The translations under genes were made by a program, and so were the position numbers. Under the pieces are notes generated by a model, which saw only the letters and a program-made list of their open reading frames with translations, made no database searches and was not told the origin of the DNA. Below, in pieces: positions 23,167-29,206 of a DNA stretch of 33,523 bases. Numbering within the stretch: position 1 is the first letter of the stretch; each line of letters begins with the position of its first letter. Origin of the DNA: a virus. Where the stretch lies: positions 1-33,523 of IMG/VR virus record IMGVR_UViG_3300027859_000049. The stretch is one strand, 5' to 3'.

Positions 23167-23753
23167 ATGTTGTTCTCTCGCTTCCATGTGGTCCAAGTAA
23201 TAGCTTGCAATATGTGTGGCGCAATGTCAACTCTTTTAGCTGCACGTACATATACACGTTGCATCTCAATATATGTTTTCTTGCCCATATTGGTTTTACC
23301 AGATGTTAAACCCTGTACTTTACCCAGTGCAATGTTCAGGGCATGTCCGTCTATGGTGACTTCCTCTAGCCCTCGTATGTTAGAGTAAAATGATCGTATC
23401 TTTTGACCGTTCAACCTTGTTAGTATGTCGCTGTCACTGGTCAACTTGTCCTCTAGTATGCTCCAAGCCTTGAGTTTCATAGTGTTATAGCATGATACCT
23501 TGAAGTCATCTATCTCAAAGCCTGACTGCCAAGCACCACACATGCGCTCACAATCTGCTACGTTGCGTTCCCATTTATTATTTGGTGATAGTGCTGCCAT
23601 AACTCCTATGACTGTATGTAAATGAACTCCAGTCTTTTTAGATATGGTATCTGCATATCTCTTAGCTCTATCGTACCACTCAACACCATTGGCAATATCG
23701 TCCGTTGTTGCCCTACGGTATACCTTCAGTATGTTTCTTACGTGTTGTGTCAT
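23163..23753 (-). CDS. Unknown early protein with glycosylase-like pattern (196 aa; possibly DUF7178)
   Basis: The largest of the promoter-proximal early genes; the ATG overlaps the preceding stop (ATGA). Helices with THLHTVIG-like text (KTGVHLHTVIGVMAALSPNN), then KWERNVADCERMCGAW, and later SFYSNIRGLEEVTIDGHALN. The phrase AALSPN..W..N...A and the VTIDGHA segment recall the layout of helix-hairpin-helix DNA glycosylases, where a (V/I)D-x-H motif follows the hairpin, but the hairpin glycine signature is not clear. I recall similar proteins labelled DUF7178. A base-excision or DNA-binding role is a hypothesis. Confidence 0.68.
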   Translation of the reverse strand: MTQHVRNILKVYRRATTDDIANGVEWYDRAKRYADTISKKTGVHLHTVIGVMAALSPNNKWERNVADCERMCGAWQSGFEIDDFKVSCYNTMKLKAWSILEDKLTSDSDILTRLNGQKIRSFYSNIRGLEEVTIDGHALNIALGKVQGLTSGKTNMGKKTYIEMQRVYVRAAKRVDIAPHILQAITWTTWKRENNI

Positions 23754-23920
23754 TTGTTTGCTTTCTCTATAGCTTCTAGTTGCTCGTTAAACTTAGTCGC
23801 CATATAATTCCATGTCAAGAGCATTGCAATATTCATATCTGCTCCTCTCATTTGTGACTGCAATGCTTCCATGTCCTCTGGGATTGCTGCTAGTCCGTTG
23901 CGTTGCCATCTATCGTACAT
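23750..23920 (-). CDS. Small helical protein (56 aa)
   Basis: A short gene fitting exactly between two others: its ATG overlaps the preceding stop (TAATG) and its stop overlaps the next ATG (ATGA). The protein reads MYDRWQRNGLAAIPEDMEAL and then NIAMLLTWNYMATKFNEQLE, almost entirely helical. Function unknown. Confidence 0.62.
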   Translation of the reverse strand: MYDRWQRNGLAAIPEDMEALQSQMRGADMNIAMLLTWNYMATKFNEQLEAIEKANK

Positions 23921-24117
23921 TAGTATGTCTCCATTTTCTTAGGTAAAAGCACTTCCTTATTATCATTAGTAAATAAGGTTAGCTCAATTTTGTGTCCCTC
24001 GTTATCAGTGACTAGCAAGGTTCTAGTGTGGAACTTGTCATTGTTCGGTCCCTTTGCATAGGTTTGCACTTCACTAATTTTAAACTCTACTATGTTGTGT
24101 AGTGTTTGTTTAATCAT
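23920..24117 (-). CDS. First gene of the leftward early block (65 aa)
   Basis: Start chosen at the ATG at 24117 with AGGAG eight bases upstream; a Met 12 codons earlier falls in the promoter and has no site. The protein is beta-rich (NIVEFKISEVQTYAKG, FHTRTLLVTDNEGHKIELTL) and ends VLLPKKMETY. Being nearest to the early promoter it should be made first and strongly, typical of a host-takeover protein. It is not recognised. Confidence 0.62.
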   Translation of the reverse strand: MIKQTLHNIVEFKISEVQTYAKGPNNDKFHTRTLLVTDNEGHKIELTLFTNDNKEVLLPKKMETY

Positions 24118-24137
24118 GTCTCTATCTCCTATATGAT

Positions 24138-24167
24138 TATTAAGACACAGCAAAAACCCAGTGTCAA
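24138..24167 (-). promoter_or_regulatory. Candidate early leftward promoter with GACAC-N12-GTGTC dyad
   Basis: On the minus strand, TTGACACTGGGT is followed by a T-rich stretch and GTGTCTTAATAAT, giving a perfect -35 box and a weak -10 (TTAATA at 18 bases). GACAC and GTGTC form an inverted repeat 12 bases apart, the same arrangement as at 25031-25058 and 14093-14120. The predicted transcript begins just ahead of the AGGAG of the gene starting at 24117. A GCTGTGTC copy at 24200-24207 faces GACACAGC at 24144-24151 and could be an extra operator half-site. Confidence 0.6.
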
Positions 24168-24726
24168 GACAAAGTCTAGGTTGGCCCAGAATAGTCGCTG
24201 CTGTGTCCAGTAATTATATAAAAAATCCAGAATATTAAAACATTAGGTTAGCTGCTTTTCACAGGTTATGAGTTAGTCAACTCTTGTACAGACTTAGTAG
24301 CACCTACGTTTATTGTCTGCTTGTCCTATCGACTGGGCTTGTAGTGTATTCTCACTTCCACGCCTATGAGCTATTGCTTTATATGTGTTTCACTTTCTAT
24401 CGTATCGTTCAACCTTTTGTTTGTTGTATTTAGTCTTTCAGTTTATGTTTTGTTAGTCAAGTCTTTTGTTTTGTTAAGTGTCTTTCAGTATTTTACTAGG
24501 GCTTTTCACCGTAGCTGTCTAAAGGCTTCTGCAGTTAAAAGGATCAAGGCTTGTTAGCTACTCTTTTAAAAGTTATTCGCTTTTGATGTACTATTAAGGG
24601 CATACCCCAACATAGATTGCAAGCGTTATTTTTAAAAAAGTTAAAGTTTTTTGTCTAAATGTAGCTAAGTGTTTGTTTTTAAAGGAAACCTTTTTTGTAT
24701 CTGGTCTATAATAAATCTTTAGGGGT

Positions 24727-24792
24727 GGGTGTGGTATTTTAGCAACACTATAGGGGTGTGGTATTTATGCATCCCTGTTGCAAAAATGCATC
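24727..24792. repeat. Short direct repeats GGGTGTGGTATTT (x2) and ATGCATC (x2)
   Basis: GGGTGTGGTATTT occurs at 24727-24739 and again at 24754-24766, 27 bases apart. ATGCATC follows at 24767-24773 and 24786-24792. Closely spaced iteration in non-coding DNA suggests binding sites for a regulator or an initiator. With only two copies of each the function cannot be told. Confidence 0.5.
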
Positions 24793-25030
24793 ACTTTGTA
24801 GATTGTGGCATAAAAGACACACTTATTTAATATTTACTGAAGGACTATCAGTTATAAAAGCTAGTAATTACAAGTACTTAGTCAAAATAATAATGTAAAA
24901 AGTAAAAGGTTGCCTATCAAAGAGGGGTTGCGAGGGCCACTGGCCTACCCTCCGTTATACGTATATGTACAAATACACAGAAGGGGTTTTTTATAGCATG
25001 ACAAAATGTCGCAGGAGAGCAAATATATGC

Positions 25031-25058
25031 TTGACACAGGGTGTTTTTTGTGTATAAC
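25031..25058 (+). promoter_or_regulatory. Strong rightward sigma70 promoter with GACAC-N12-GTGTA dyad
   Basis: TTGACA (25031-25036) and TATAAC (25053-25058) are 16 bases apart, and the whole follows TTGACAC-N12-GTGTATAACT. It points into the rightward block starting at 25316. The match to the minus-strand site at 14093-14120 extends beyond the boxes (CTTGACACAG and GTGTATAACT in both). Confidence 0.8.
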
Positions 25059-25146
25059 TGCGGAGCAGGAGCAGGTAAGTATTACATTTTAGTTAAACAC
25101 AATAAATAATAAACTAAATAAATGTTGGACATAGGTAAAGTTTTAC

Positions 25147-25175
25147 TTGACAGTCATACTATCCTTATGTATACT
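25147..25175 (+). promoter_or_regulatory. Second rightward sigma70 promoter
   Basis: TTGACA and TATACT with an ideal 17-base spacer, in a very AT-rich context upstream. It lacks the GACAC-N12-GTGT dyad of the promoter about 120 bases before it, so it may be controlled differently. The transcript would carry a leader of about 130 bases containing the inverted repeat at 25225-25297, ahead of the gene at 25316. Confidence 0.75.
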
Positions 25176-25224
25176 TATTCTTAATAACACAATATAAAGT
25201 AATAAACAATAAGTGTTATACTAA

Positions 25225-25297
25225 GGTATGTGTAGTAATCTATGTGTTACTCTTCCTCCATGTCTCCCTCCTCCTACATGTAGTAACTACACATACC
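25225..25297. repeat. 12-bp inverted repeat and palindrome in the leader of the rightward block
   Basis: GGTATGTGTAGT (25225-25236) is the exact inverse of ACTACACATACC (25286-25297). The right arm overlaps a near-perfect palindrome TGTAGT-A-ACTACA (25279-25291). The 49 bases between the arms are pyrimidine-rich with repeated CCTCC, which resembles an anti-Shine-Dalgarno sequence. It may act as a DNA operator pair or as an RNA hairpin 19 bases before the first start codon. It ends just ahead of the AAGGTAGGA ribosome binding site. Confidence 0.6.
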
Positions 25298-25315
25298 ACC
25301 TTTTAAGGTAGGACT

Positions 25316-25576
25316 ATGTATAAGAATAAATTAAGTATGTACTCTTCTGAGGATGTTATTGAAGAGTTTTACGATGCAATAGCAGACGGTGACAACAAAA
25401 GACTAAGACGTGTACACATTCCTAAGTCAGATGTATTCTATGTAAGGGAAGCATTGGAGGCTAGACTAGGACAGAGGTTCACACTGGACCATGTAGAGAG
25501 AGCTATGTACCTTGAGGGCTTCCTAGAGAAACATGAAGTATTAGACCCTAAAAGAAAACGTAAGGGTGTAGGATAA
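25316..25576 (+). CDS. First gene of the rightward block, unknown (86 aa)
   Basis: ATG 25316 behind AAGGTAGGA. A charged helical protein: MYSSEDVIEEFYDAIADGDN, then KRLRRVHIPKSDVFYVREAL and ARLGQRFTLDHVERAMYLEG, ending in basic KRKRKGVG. The DVFYVREALE and FTLDHVERAMYLEG units look like two helix pairs and could form a DNA-binding fold. Its position directly behind two promoters and an operator-like leader suits a regulator of the switch between gene blocks, but no known family confirms it. Confidence 0.65.
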   Translation: MYKNKLSMYSSEDVIEEFYDAIADGDNKRLRRVHIPKSDVFYVREALEARLGQRFTLDHVERAMYLEGFLEKHEVLDPKRKRKGVG

Positions 25577-25579
25577 AAA

Positions 25580-25813
25580 GTGTTGACAAACCCTAAACTG
25601 TGCGTACAACTATGTGTACTAATGATAGTTACAGCTTGTCAAACTATAACATATACAGCATCGTGCAGGGTGGGAGATACTGCATGTCAGAGAAACCAGA
25701 ATGCACAGACACTCGCACTTATTGGACATCCTAAAGCTGCTACGAAACTTATGTGTAGTGACAATACTATTGGTAGCCTTTTGCCACCCAGTGAATGCAC
25801 AGGAGCAAACTGA
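25580..25813 (+). CDS. Small probable lipoprotein (77 aa)
   Basis: GTG (25580) or TTG (25583) start, four bases after the previous stop; AAAAAG is a weak ribosome binding site. The leader KLCVQLCVLMIVTACQT ends in a lipobox-like IVTAC, so the protein is probably lipidated at Cys20 and anchored in a membrane. The mature part has further Cys (TASCRVGDTAC, LMCSDN, SECTGAN). Its last 113 bases overlap the next gene in another frame. A small lipoprotein overlapping a second exported protein recalls Rz1-type outer-membrane spanins, but it is not Pro-rich and the order differs. Confidence 0.6.
   Translation: MLTNPKLCVQLCVLMIVTACQTITYTASCRVGDTACQRNQNAQTLALIGHPKAATKLMCSDNTIGSLLPPSECTGAN
25583..25610 (+). 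promoter_or_regulatory. Weak, degenerate promoter-like site
   Basis: TTGACA and TACAAC lie 16 bases apart in the pattern TTGACAA-N12-GCGTACAACT, two to three changes from the dyad promoters TTGACAC-N12-GTGTATAACT. It lies within the start of the lipoprotein frame and would serve the exported protein gene at 25701. It may be chance. Confidence 0.3.
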
Positions 25814-26519
25814 ACTAGATGATGGTATAACTAACAATACCACAACTACTACAGACAACGGCAACGACATAGATGGTGACTTCTCGAATAACTACGAAGA
25901 CTCAACCGTAGATTCGAATAACCAGAGTGAGACTATAAACTACAACGGAGCAGGTTCATCCCCAGGTTCACAGCCTGTAATGTCCAGCATAGCTCCAACA
26001 GTGATGGGTGGGGGAGGTAACGACTCTTGCTTAATCCCAAAGACTAGAGGGTTACAATTAAATATAATTGGCCTGAGTCATGGTGAGATGCAGCAAGACC
26101 CTAATTGCAATCGCAGGAAGAATGCTAGATTGCTGGGGTTACCTCAACAGGTTGGTGGGTTAGGATTACAGGTGTCTGCCATATCAGTGATGTGCCAAGA
26201 CCCTACAGTGTTCAGGAGTATGATGTTAGCTAATACTCCATGTCCAATAAACGATGCACGTACTGGCAAGTTGTTGATGGGCAGAAACGCTATAATGAAA
26301 TACAGAGAGAACCCTGCTTTGTTTGTTGTAGGGTATGAGTTAGACAAAGAGTTTTGGAACACCTTGTTAAAGGTAGGAGAGGAATACAATGAAGAGTTTG
26401 TCAAAGACACTACTACTAAGCGCAGCCTTAGTGACCAGTTCAGGACTAGCAAACGCAGACCCAATAACGGACCCAGCACTAACGATGACGGGCCAGGAAA
26501 AGATAGACTACCTAATTGA
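25701..26519 (+). CDS. Secreted protein of unknown function (272 aa)
   Basis: An N-terminal signal peptide is clear: basic n-region to residue 15, hydrophobic CVVTILLVAF, and a cleavage-like HPVNA before QEQ (after about residue 33). The mature N-terminal part is Asn/Asp/Thr-rich (ITNNTTTTTDNGNDIDGDFS) and probably flexible. Conserved-looking Cys-containing segments follow (GGNDSCLIP, QQDPNCNRRKNARLLGL, VMCQDPTVF, NTPCPINDARTGKLLMG). The gene overlaps its upstream neighbour by 113 bases and its downstream neighbour by 131 in different frames. It probably acts in the periplasm or on the cell surface; whether virion, lysis or exclusion cannot be told. Confidence 0.68.
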   Translation: MHRHSHLLDILKLLRNLCVVTILLVAFCHPVNAQEQTELDDGITNNTTTTTDNGNDIDGDFSNNYEDSTVDSNNQSETINYNGAGSSPGSQPVMSSIAPTVMGGGGNDSCLIPKTRGLQLNIIGLSHGEMQQDPNCNRRKNARLLGLPQQVGGLGLQVSAISVMCQDPTVFRSMMLANTPCPINDARTGKLLMGRNAIMKYRENPALFVVGYELDKEFWNTLLKVGEEYNEEFVKDTTTKRSLSDQFRTSKRRPNNGPSTNDDGPGKDRLPN

Positions 26520-27222
26520 GTCTTTGGGTGCTATAAAGAACAGGGTGACGGACAACGGATACAATACAGTAGGTGCTGTAGGTTATGCTGCGCTGGGCGG
26601 TGTTGTTGTAGATGACGCATTTGATGATGGACTTATTACCCAAACCGAACTAGATGCATACCTAGAGGCACACGATCTTGTAGTAAATCACGACTACGAG
26701 ACTGCTACCACGGCACAGCAGTTGTTCACACAAGAATATACAGCAGCTATGAATGACTTGGATGAAGCGATAGATGTACTAGCTGATGCCTCAGCAGAAA
26801 TACTAACTGCTACAGGTATCATGGAGATTGCTGCAACAGCAGATACATCACCAGAGCAGACTGCATTGCAAGGCATGATGGCTACAGACGAGTATAGCAT
26901 AGACCAAGCGGAAGTTGACGCCTATAACCAAGCGGTAGCACAAGTAGAGAACTACGCACAACAAGCTGGTGCATTCATGGCTGCAGCTAACAATACAGAA
27001 CTAACAGCTAGTATTGACAGCTACGCCACACAGAATAACTTTGTAGTTGGTAGCTACACAGCTATTACCTACACACAAAGCATAGATGAATTTGTAATCA
27101 ACTGGGACACAGATGGGTTTGGTTCTGGTTGGCAAGGTTATCTAGAAGATGATATGAAGACTGCTGCAGACATTTATGCTGCTGGTGAGTATGTAGAAGA
27201 ATACGGAACCATGCCAAACTAA
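26389..27222 (+). CDS. Secreted Ala-rich helical protein (277 aa)
   Basis: The signal peptide KSLSKTLLLSAALVTSSG ends in LANA before DPI. It has a GAGAGGAATACA leader before the ATG. The mature protein is acidic, Ala/Thr/Asp-rich and mostly helical (TAAMNDLDEAIDVLADASAE, NQAVAQVENYAQQAGAF), with GYAALGGVVVDDAFDDGLIT near the N-terminus. No Cys. Its first 131 bases lie inside the preceding gene. Probably exported to the periplasm; no family identified. Confidence 0.68.
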   Translation: MKSLSKTLLLSAALVTSSGLANADPITDPALTMTGQEKIDYLIESLGAIKNRVTDNGYNTVGAVGYAALGGVVVDDAFDDGLITQTELDAYLEAHDLVVNHDYETATTAQQLFTQEYTAAMNDLDEAIDVLADASAEILTATGIMEIAATADTSPEQTALQGMMATDEYSIDQAEVDAYNQAVAQVENYAQQAGAFMAAANNTELTASIDSYATQNNFVVGSYTAITYTQSIDEFVINWDTDGFGSGWQGYLEDDMKTAADIYAAGEYVEEYGTMPN

Positions 27223-27866
27223 TGTCTATGGAGTTTAGCATAGGAGGTTTTAATGTCAAAGGCTGGATGGTTGCTGTGGCTCTGCCAGTTCTCTCTACAG
27301 TTTCTGGTGGTGTATACTTTGGTTATGATACTCTTAACAGGTTTTACGGTGTAGAGGGTGGCGTAGAAGAAGCACTAGGTAAGGCTGGAACCAACGCAAA
27401 GCAAATTTCAGAATTACAAAAAAGCTTGACTAAGTTAAGTAACGATACTGCAACAGATAGAACAGCGAATAAAACATTTGCGGCAAACCAGCTAACGACA
27501 GCAAAGACTGCTATAGCAAACGAGATACAAGACAAAACAAATAAACTAAACGAGCAAGTAGTAGAACTAGCAGAAGAACTAAAGCAGCAGATAGTAGAAC
27601 TACAGGGAGAACTAAACAGTAGAGTACAAACCGTAGAGCAAGCTGTAGTAGATAACGATGTACGTGGACTCAATACTAAACTTGCACAGCTAACTACAAA
27701 CATGCAACAGATACTACAGCAACAAAAAACTTTACTAGATCTAAGATCACAGGTTGACAAAGCTACTACAATAACAGATACTATAGGAGATAAGCTTGAT
27801 GTTATTCAAACAGAAATTGACGACATTTGGAAAGCGTATGATAGCATGGTTGAAAACCCTCTATAA
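27222..27866 (+). CDS. Membrane-anchored coiled-coil protein (214 aa)
   Basis: The start overlaps the previous stop (TAATG). One N-terminal membrane segment lies at about residues 14-33 (GWMVAVALPVLSTVSGGVYF). A long coiled coil follows from about 60 to 205, with Gln/Glu/Lys/Leu heptads (KTNKLNEQVVELAEELKQQI, NMQQILQQQKTLLDLRSQVD). This shape equals an inner-membrane spanin (Rz) or a membrane tether; together with the lipoprotein at 25580 a two-part spanin is conceivable. A virion or tape-like role is less likely given the anchor. Confidence 0.65.
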   Translation: MSMEFSIGGFNVKGWMVAVALPVLSTVSGGVYFGYDTLNRFYGVEGGVEEALGKAGTNAKQISELQKSLTKLSNDTATDRTANKTFAANQLTTAKTAIANEIQDKTNKLNEQVVELAEELKQQIVELQGELNSRVQTVEQAVVDNDVRGLNTKLAQLTTNMQQILQQQKTLLDLRSQVDKATTITDTIGDKLDVIQTEIDDIWKAYDSMVENPL

Positions 27867-27884
27867 GAAAATCAGAGGCAAGTA

Positions 27885-28154
27885 ATGGCTACACCAGCAA
27901 AGGGCAAAAAGTTTGCTAAGAAAGTAAAGAACCCTAAGACAGGGCGTACAATTAAAGTAAGCTACGGACAAGCAGGTAAAGCTAAAGACGGTGGCCCACG
28001 TATTAGAGCAGGTACAGCCAAAGGAGATTCGTACTGTGCAAGAAGTGCTGGTCAAATGAAGAAGCACCCAAAGGCAGCAGCTAATCCTAACAGCCCACTA
28101 CGTCTATCTCGTAAGAAGTGGAAGTGTGCTGGTACTAAATCGAGGAAAGCATAA
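27885..28154 (+). CDS. Small basic Cys-containing protein (DUF6321-like, 89 aa)
   Basis: Strongly basic. N-terminus ATPAKGKKFAKKVKNPKTGR, then GDSYCARSAGQMKKHP and SPLRLSRKKWKCAGTKSRK. The CARSA...NSPLRLSRKKWKC pattern is what I remember of DUF6321, a family of small marine-phage proteins of unknown role; the label is from memory. GAGG precedes the ATG. First of a run of lysine-rich mini-proteins that may coat or condense DNA or RNA, or belong to the virion. Confidence 0.72.
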   Translation: MATPAKGKKFAKKVKNPKTGRTIKVSYGQAGKAKDGGPRIRAGTAKGDSYCARSAGQMKKHPKAAANPNSPLRLSRKKWKCAGTKSRKA

Positions 28155-28336
28155 TGGCAAGCAAACCTAAGAACGCAGCTTTGTACTCCAAAGTAAAATC
28201 AGAAGCTAAGAAAAAGTTTAAGTGGCCTAGTGCGTATGGTTCAGCCTGGCTAGTCAAAACCTACAAGAAGCGTGGGGGTACTTATAGTAAGGGAGGCTCA
28301 GTTGCACAGAACAAAGCACGTACTAGAAAGTCGTAG
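28154..28336 (+). CDS. Small lysine-rich protein (60 aa)
   Basis: TAATG overlap with the gene upstream. The core KVKSEAKKKFKWPSAYGSAW followed by LVKTYKKRGGTY matches a recurring small-protein motif of marine phages (K-rich helix, PSAY, W(L/A)VK.YK..GG, of the DUF5872-like kind in my memory). The C-terminal part SVAQNKARTRKS runs over the start of the next gene in another frame. Function unknown. Confidence 0.7.
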   Translation: MASKPKNAALYSKVKSEAKKKFKWPSAYGSAWLVKTYKKRGGTYSKGGSVAQNKARTRKS

Positions 28337-28565
28337 AGGTTTTGCTGAAGGTGGACTAACTAAATGGTTTAAGGAAGACTGGCGTGACGTAAAGACAGGC
28401 AAGGAGTGTGGTCGCAAAAGCGTTAAAGATAGTAGCAGACCATATCCAGCATGTAGACCAGCAAAGGTAGCAGGTAGAATTAGTAAAGCAGAGGCTGCAA
28501 AGAAGACAGGACCAAAGAAAGTTAAGTGGTCTGTCACAGCATCAGGAAAGAAAAGAAAGAAATAA
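28302..28565 (+). CDS. Small lysine-rich protein, non-ATG start (87 aa)
   Basis: No ATG exists in frame. TTG at 28302 with GGGAGG five bases upstream is my choice; GTG at 28272 is the alternative. The conserved-looking part begins RRGFAEGGLTKWFKEDWRDV and continues TGKECGRKSVKDSSRPYPAC, a pattern known from small phage proteins with CGR and YPxCRP. The C-terminus is very basic (KTGPKKVKWSVTASGKKRKK). It overlaps the previous gene by 35 bases. A frameshift fusion of the two is possible since the GG-rich end of one meets the GGL start of the other. Confidence 0.65.
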   Translation: MHRTKHVLESRRGFAEGGLTKWFKEDWRDVKTGKECGRKSVKDSSRPYPACRPAKVAGRISKAEAAKKTGPKKVKWSVTASGKKRKK

Positions 28566-28732
28566 TGTACGTTTATTACGAATTAGATTCAGAAAACAAA
28601 GTTATACATGCTATGGAATCCTTAGACGAACCAGACATTTCTGGTACTGATTGGGTATTAGCATCTGGTAAAAACAGTATGGTTGAAATATTAGGATTGA
28701 CATATGATAGTGAAACTAATACATTTGAGTAA
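28565..28732 (+). CDS. Small acidic protein (55 aa)
   Basis: The ATG overlaps the previous stop (TAATG); an earlier in-frame start lies inside the upstream gene and was rejected. The sequence YVYYELDSENKVIHAMESLD followed by VLASGKNSMVEILGLTYDSE resembles a small beta protein like those capping phage structural proteins. It is the only acidic member in a cluster of basic proteins and might bind them. Function unknown. Confidence 0.62.
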   Translation: MYVYYELDSENKVIHAMESLDEPDISGTDWVLASGKNSMVEILGLTYDSETNTFE

Positions 28733-28744
28733 AAGGAAAGCGTA

Positions 28745-28924
28745 ATGGCAAAAGGTGTTCCTCATTATTTTAAAGACGGTACAGAGCATAAAGGCGGTAT
28801 GCATAAGATGCCTAATGGACAATTACATTCAGGCAAAACACATGGCAAGAATAGTAAACAATTATTTCATTTTAAAGATTTAAGTGCGACAGCTAAAAAG
28901 AAAGCGAAAGGGAAGAAGAAATGA
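28745..28924 (+). CDS. Small lysine/histidine-rich protein (59 aa)
   Basis: AAAGGAAAG stands before the ATG, and the stop overlaps the next start (ATGA). The sequence has PHYFKDGTEHKGGMHKMPNG, then LHSGKTHGKNSKQLFHFKDL, and ends in KKKAKGKKK. It has the F-K-D-G-T-E-H-x-G style seen in small phage proteins of marine viruses. Lys and His richness suggest binding to nucleic acid or metal. Unknown. Confidence 0.65.
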   Translation: MAKGVPHYFKDGTEHKGGMHKMPNGQLHSGKTHGKNSKQLFHFKDLSATAKKKAKGKKK

Positions 28925-29124
28925 AAAAGATGAATGAAGGTATGAAAGCTCTAAAGAAAGAAGCACCAGCAGTAGCTAAGAAGATGGGTTACATGTATGG
29001 TGGCATGGCTAAGAAAAAAATGGGCATGATGGGTGGCGGTATGGCTAAGAAGATGGGCTACGCTAAAGGAGGTATGTGCGGTGCATCTAACCCACCAGAA
29101 CGTCCTATGAAGAAAAGTAAATAA
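28921..29124 (+). CDS. Gly/Met/Lys-rich low-complexity protein (67 aa)
   Basis: Helical, basic N-terminus (KKMNEGMKALKKEAPAVAKK) followed by an internal repeat built on GGMAKK(M)GY: MGYMYGGMAKKKMGMMGGGM and AKKMGYAKGG. There are 13 Met in 67 residues. It ends CGASNPPERPMKKSK. Such repeats occur in small marine phage proteins of unknown role, perhaps virion-associated. No catalytic motif. Confidence 0.65.
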   Translation: MKKMNEGMKALKKEAPAVAKKMGYMYGGMAKKKMGMMGGGMAKKMGYAKGGMCGASNPPERPMKKSK

Positions 29125-29150
29125 CATAACGGGTATGCAGTAATAGGTAC

Positions 29151-29178
29151 TACTACCTGACCTAGTTTTGTGTATAAC
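29151..29178 (+). promoter_or_regulatory. Weak candidate promoter before the DUF1127 gene
   Basis: TTTTGTGTATAACT at 29166-29179 repeats 14 bases of the strong promoter at 25046-25059, giving a TATAAC -10 box. The -35 position (TACTAC) is poor. A small stem AGGTA/TACCT (29145-29158) overlaps it. It may mark an activator-dependent start ahead of DUF1127 and the terminase genes. Confidence 0.35.
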
Positions 29179-29206
29179 TATCCTTGTACAAACAAGGAGA
29201 AAGTAC

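Larger units (their letters stand above)
24168..25315. other. AT-rich intergenic control region between divergent transcription units
   Basis: About 1.15 kb with no convincing gene. The one frame of some length (24366-24557) lacks a ribosome binding site and has a Leu/Val/Phe/Ser-only composition. The region holds the divergent promoters, two pairs of short direct repeats (24727-24792), a pyrimidine-rich leader with a long inverted repeat (25225-25297) and several palindromes such as ATACGTAT near 24959. No tRNA or tRNA-end (attachment-like) sequence was found by eye. An origin of replication or attachment site could lie here; neither is proven. Confidence 0.7.

Noticed and set aside
24366-24557. 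63-codon frame in the intergenic region
   Set aside because: No ribosome binding site, composition almost only Leu, Val, Phe, Ser and no neighbour coupling; looks like a chance frame in T-rich DNA.
25247-25261. Four-codon minus-strand mini-frame (Met-Glu-Glu-Glu) behind a perfect GGAGGAGGG
   Set aside because: No minus-strand promoter is visible upstream; more likely a by-product of the pyrimidine-rich leader on the plus strand.
24168-25315. tRNA gene or tRNA-derived attachment site
   Set aside because: No T-arm consensus or cloverleaf could be built on either strand by eye; a tRNA search program would be decisive.
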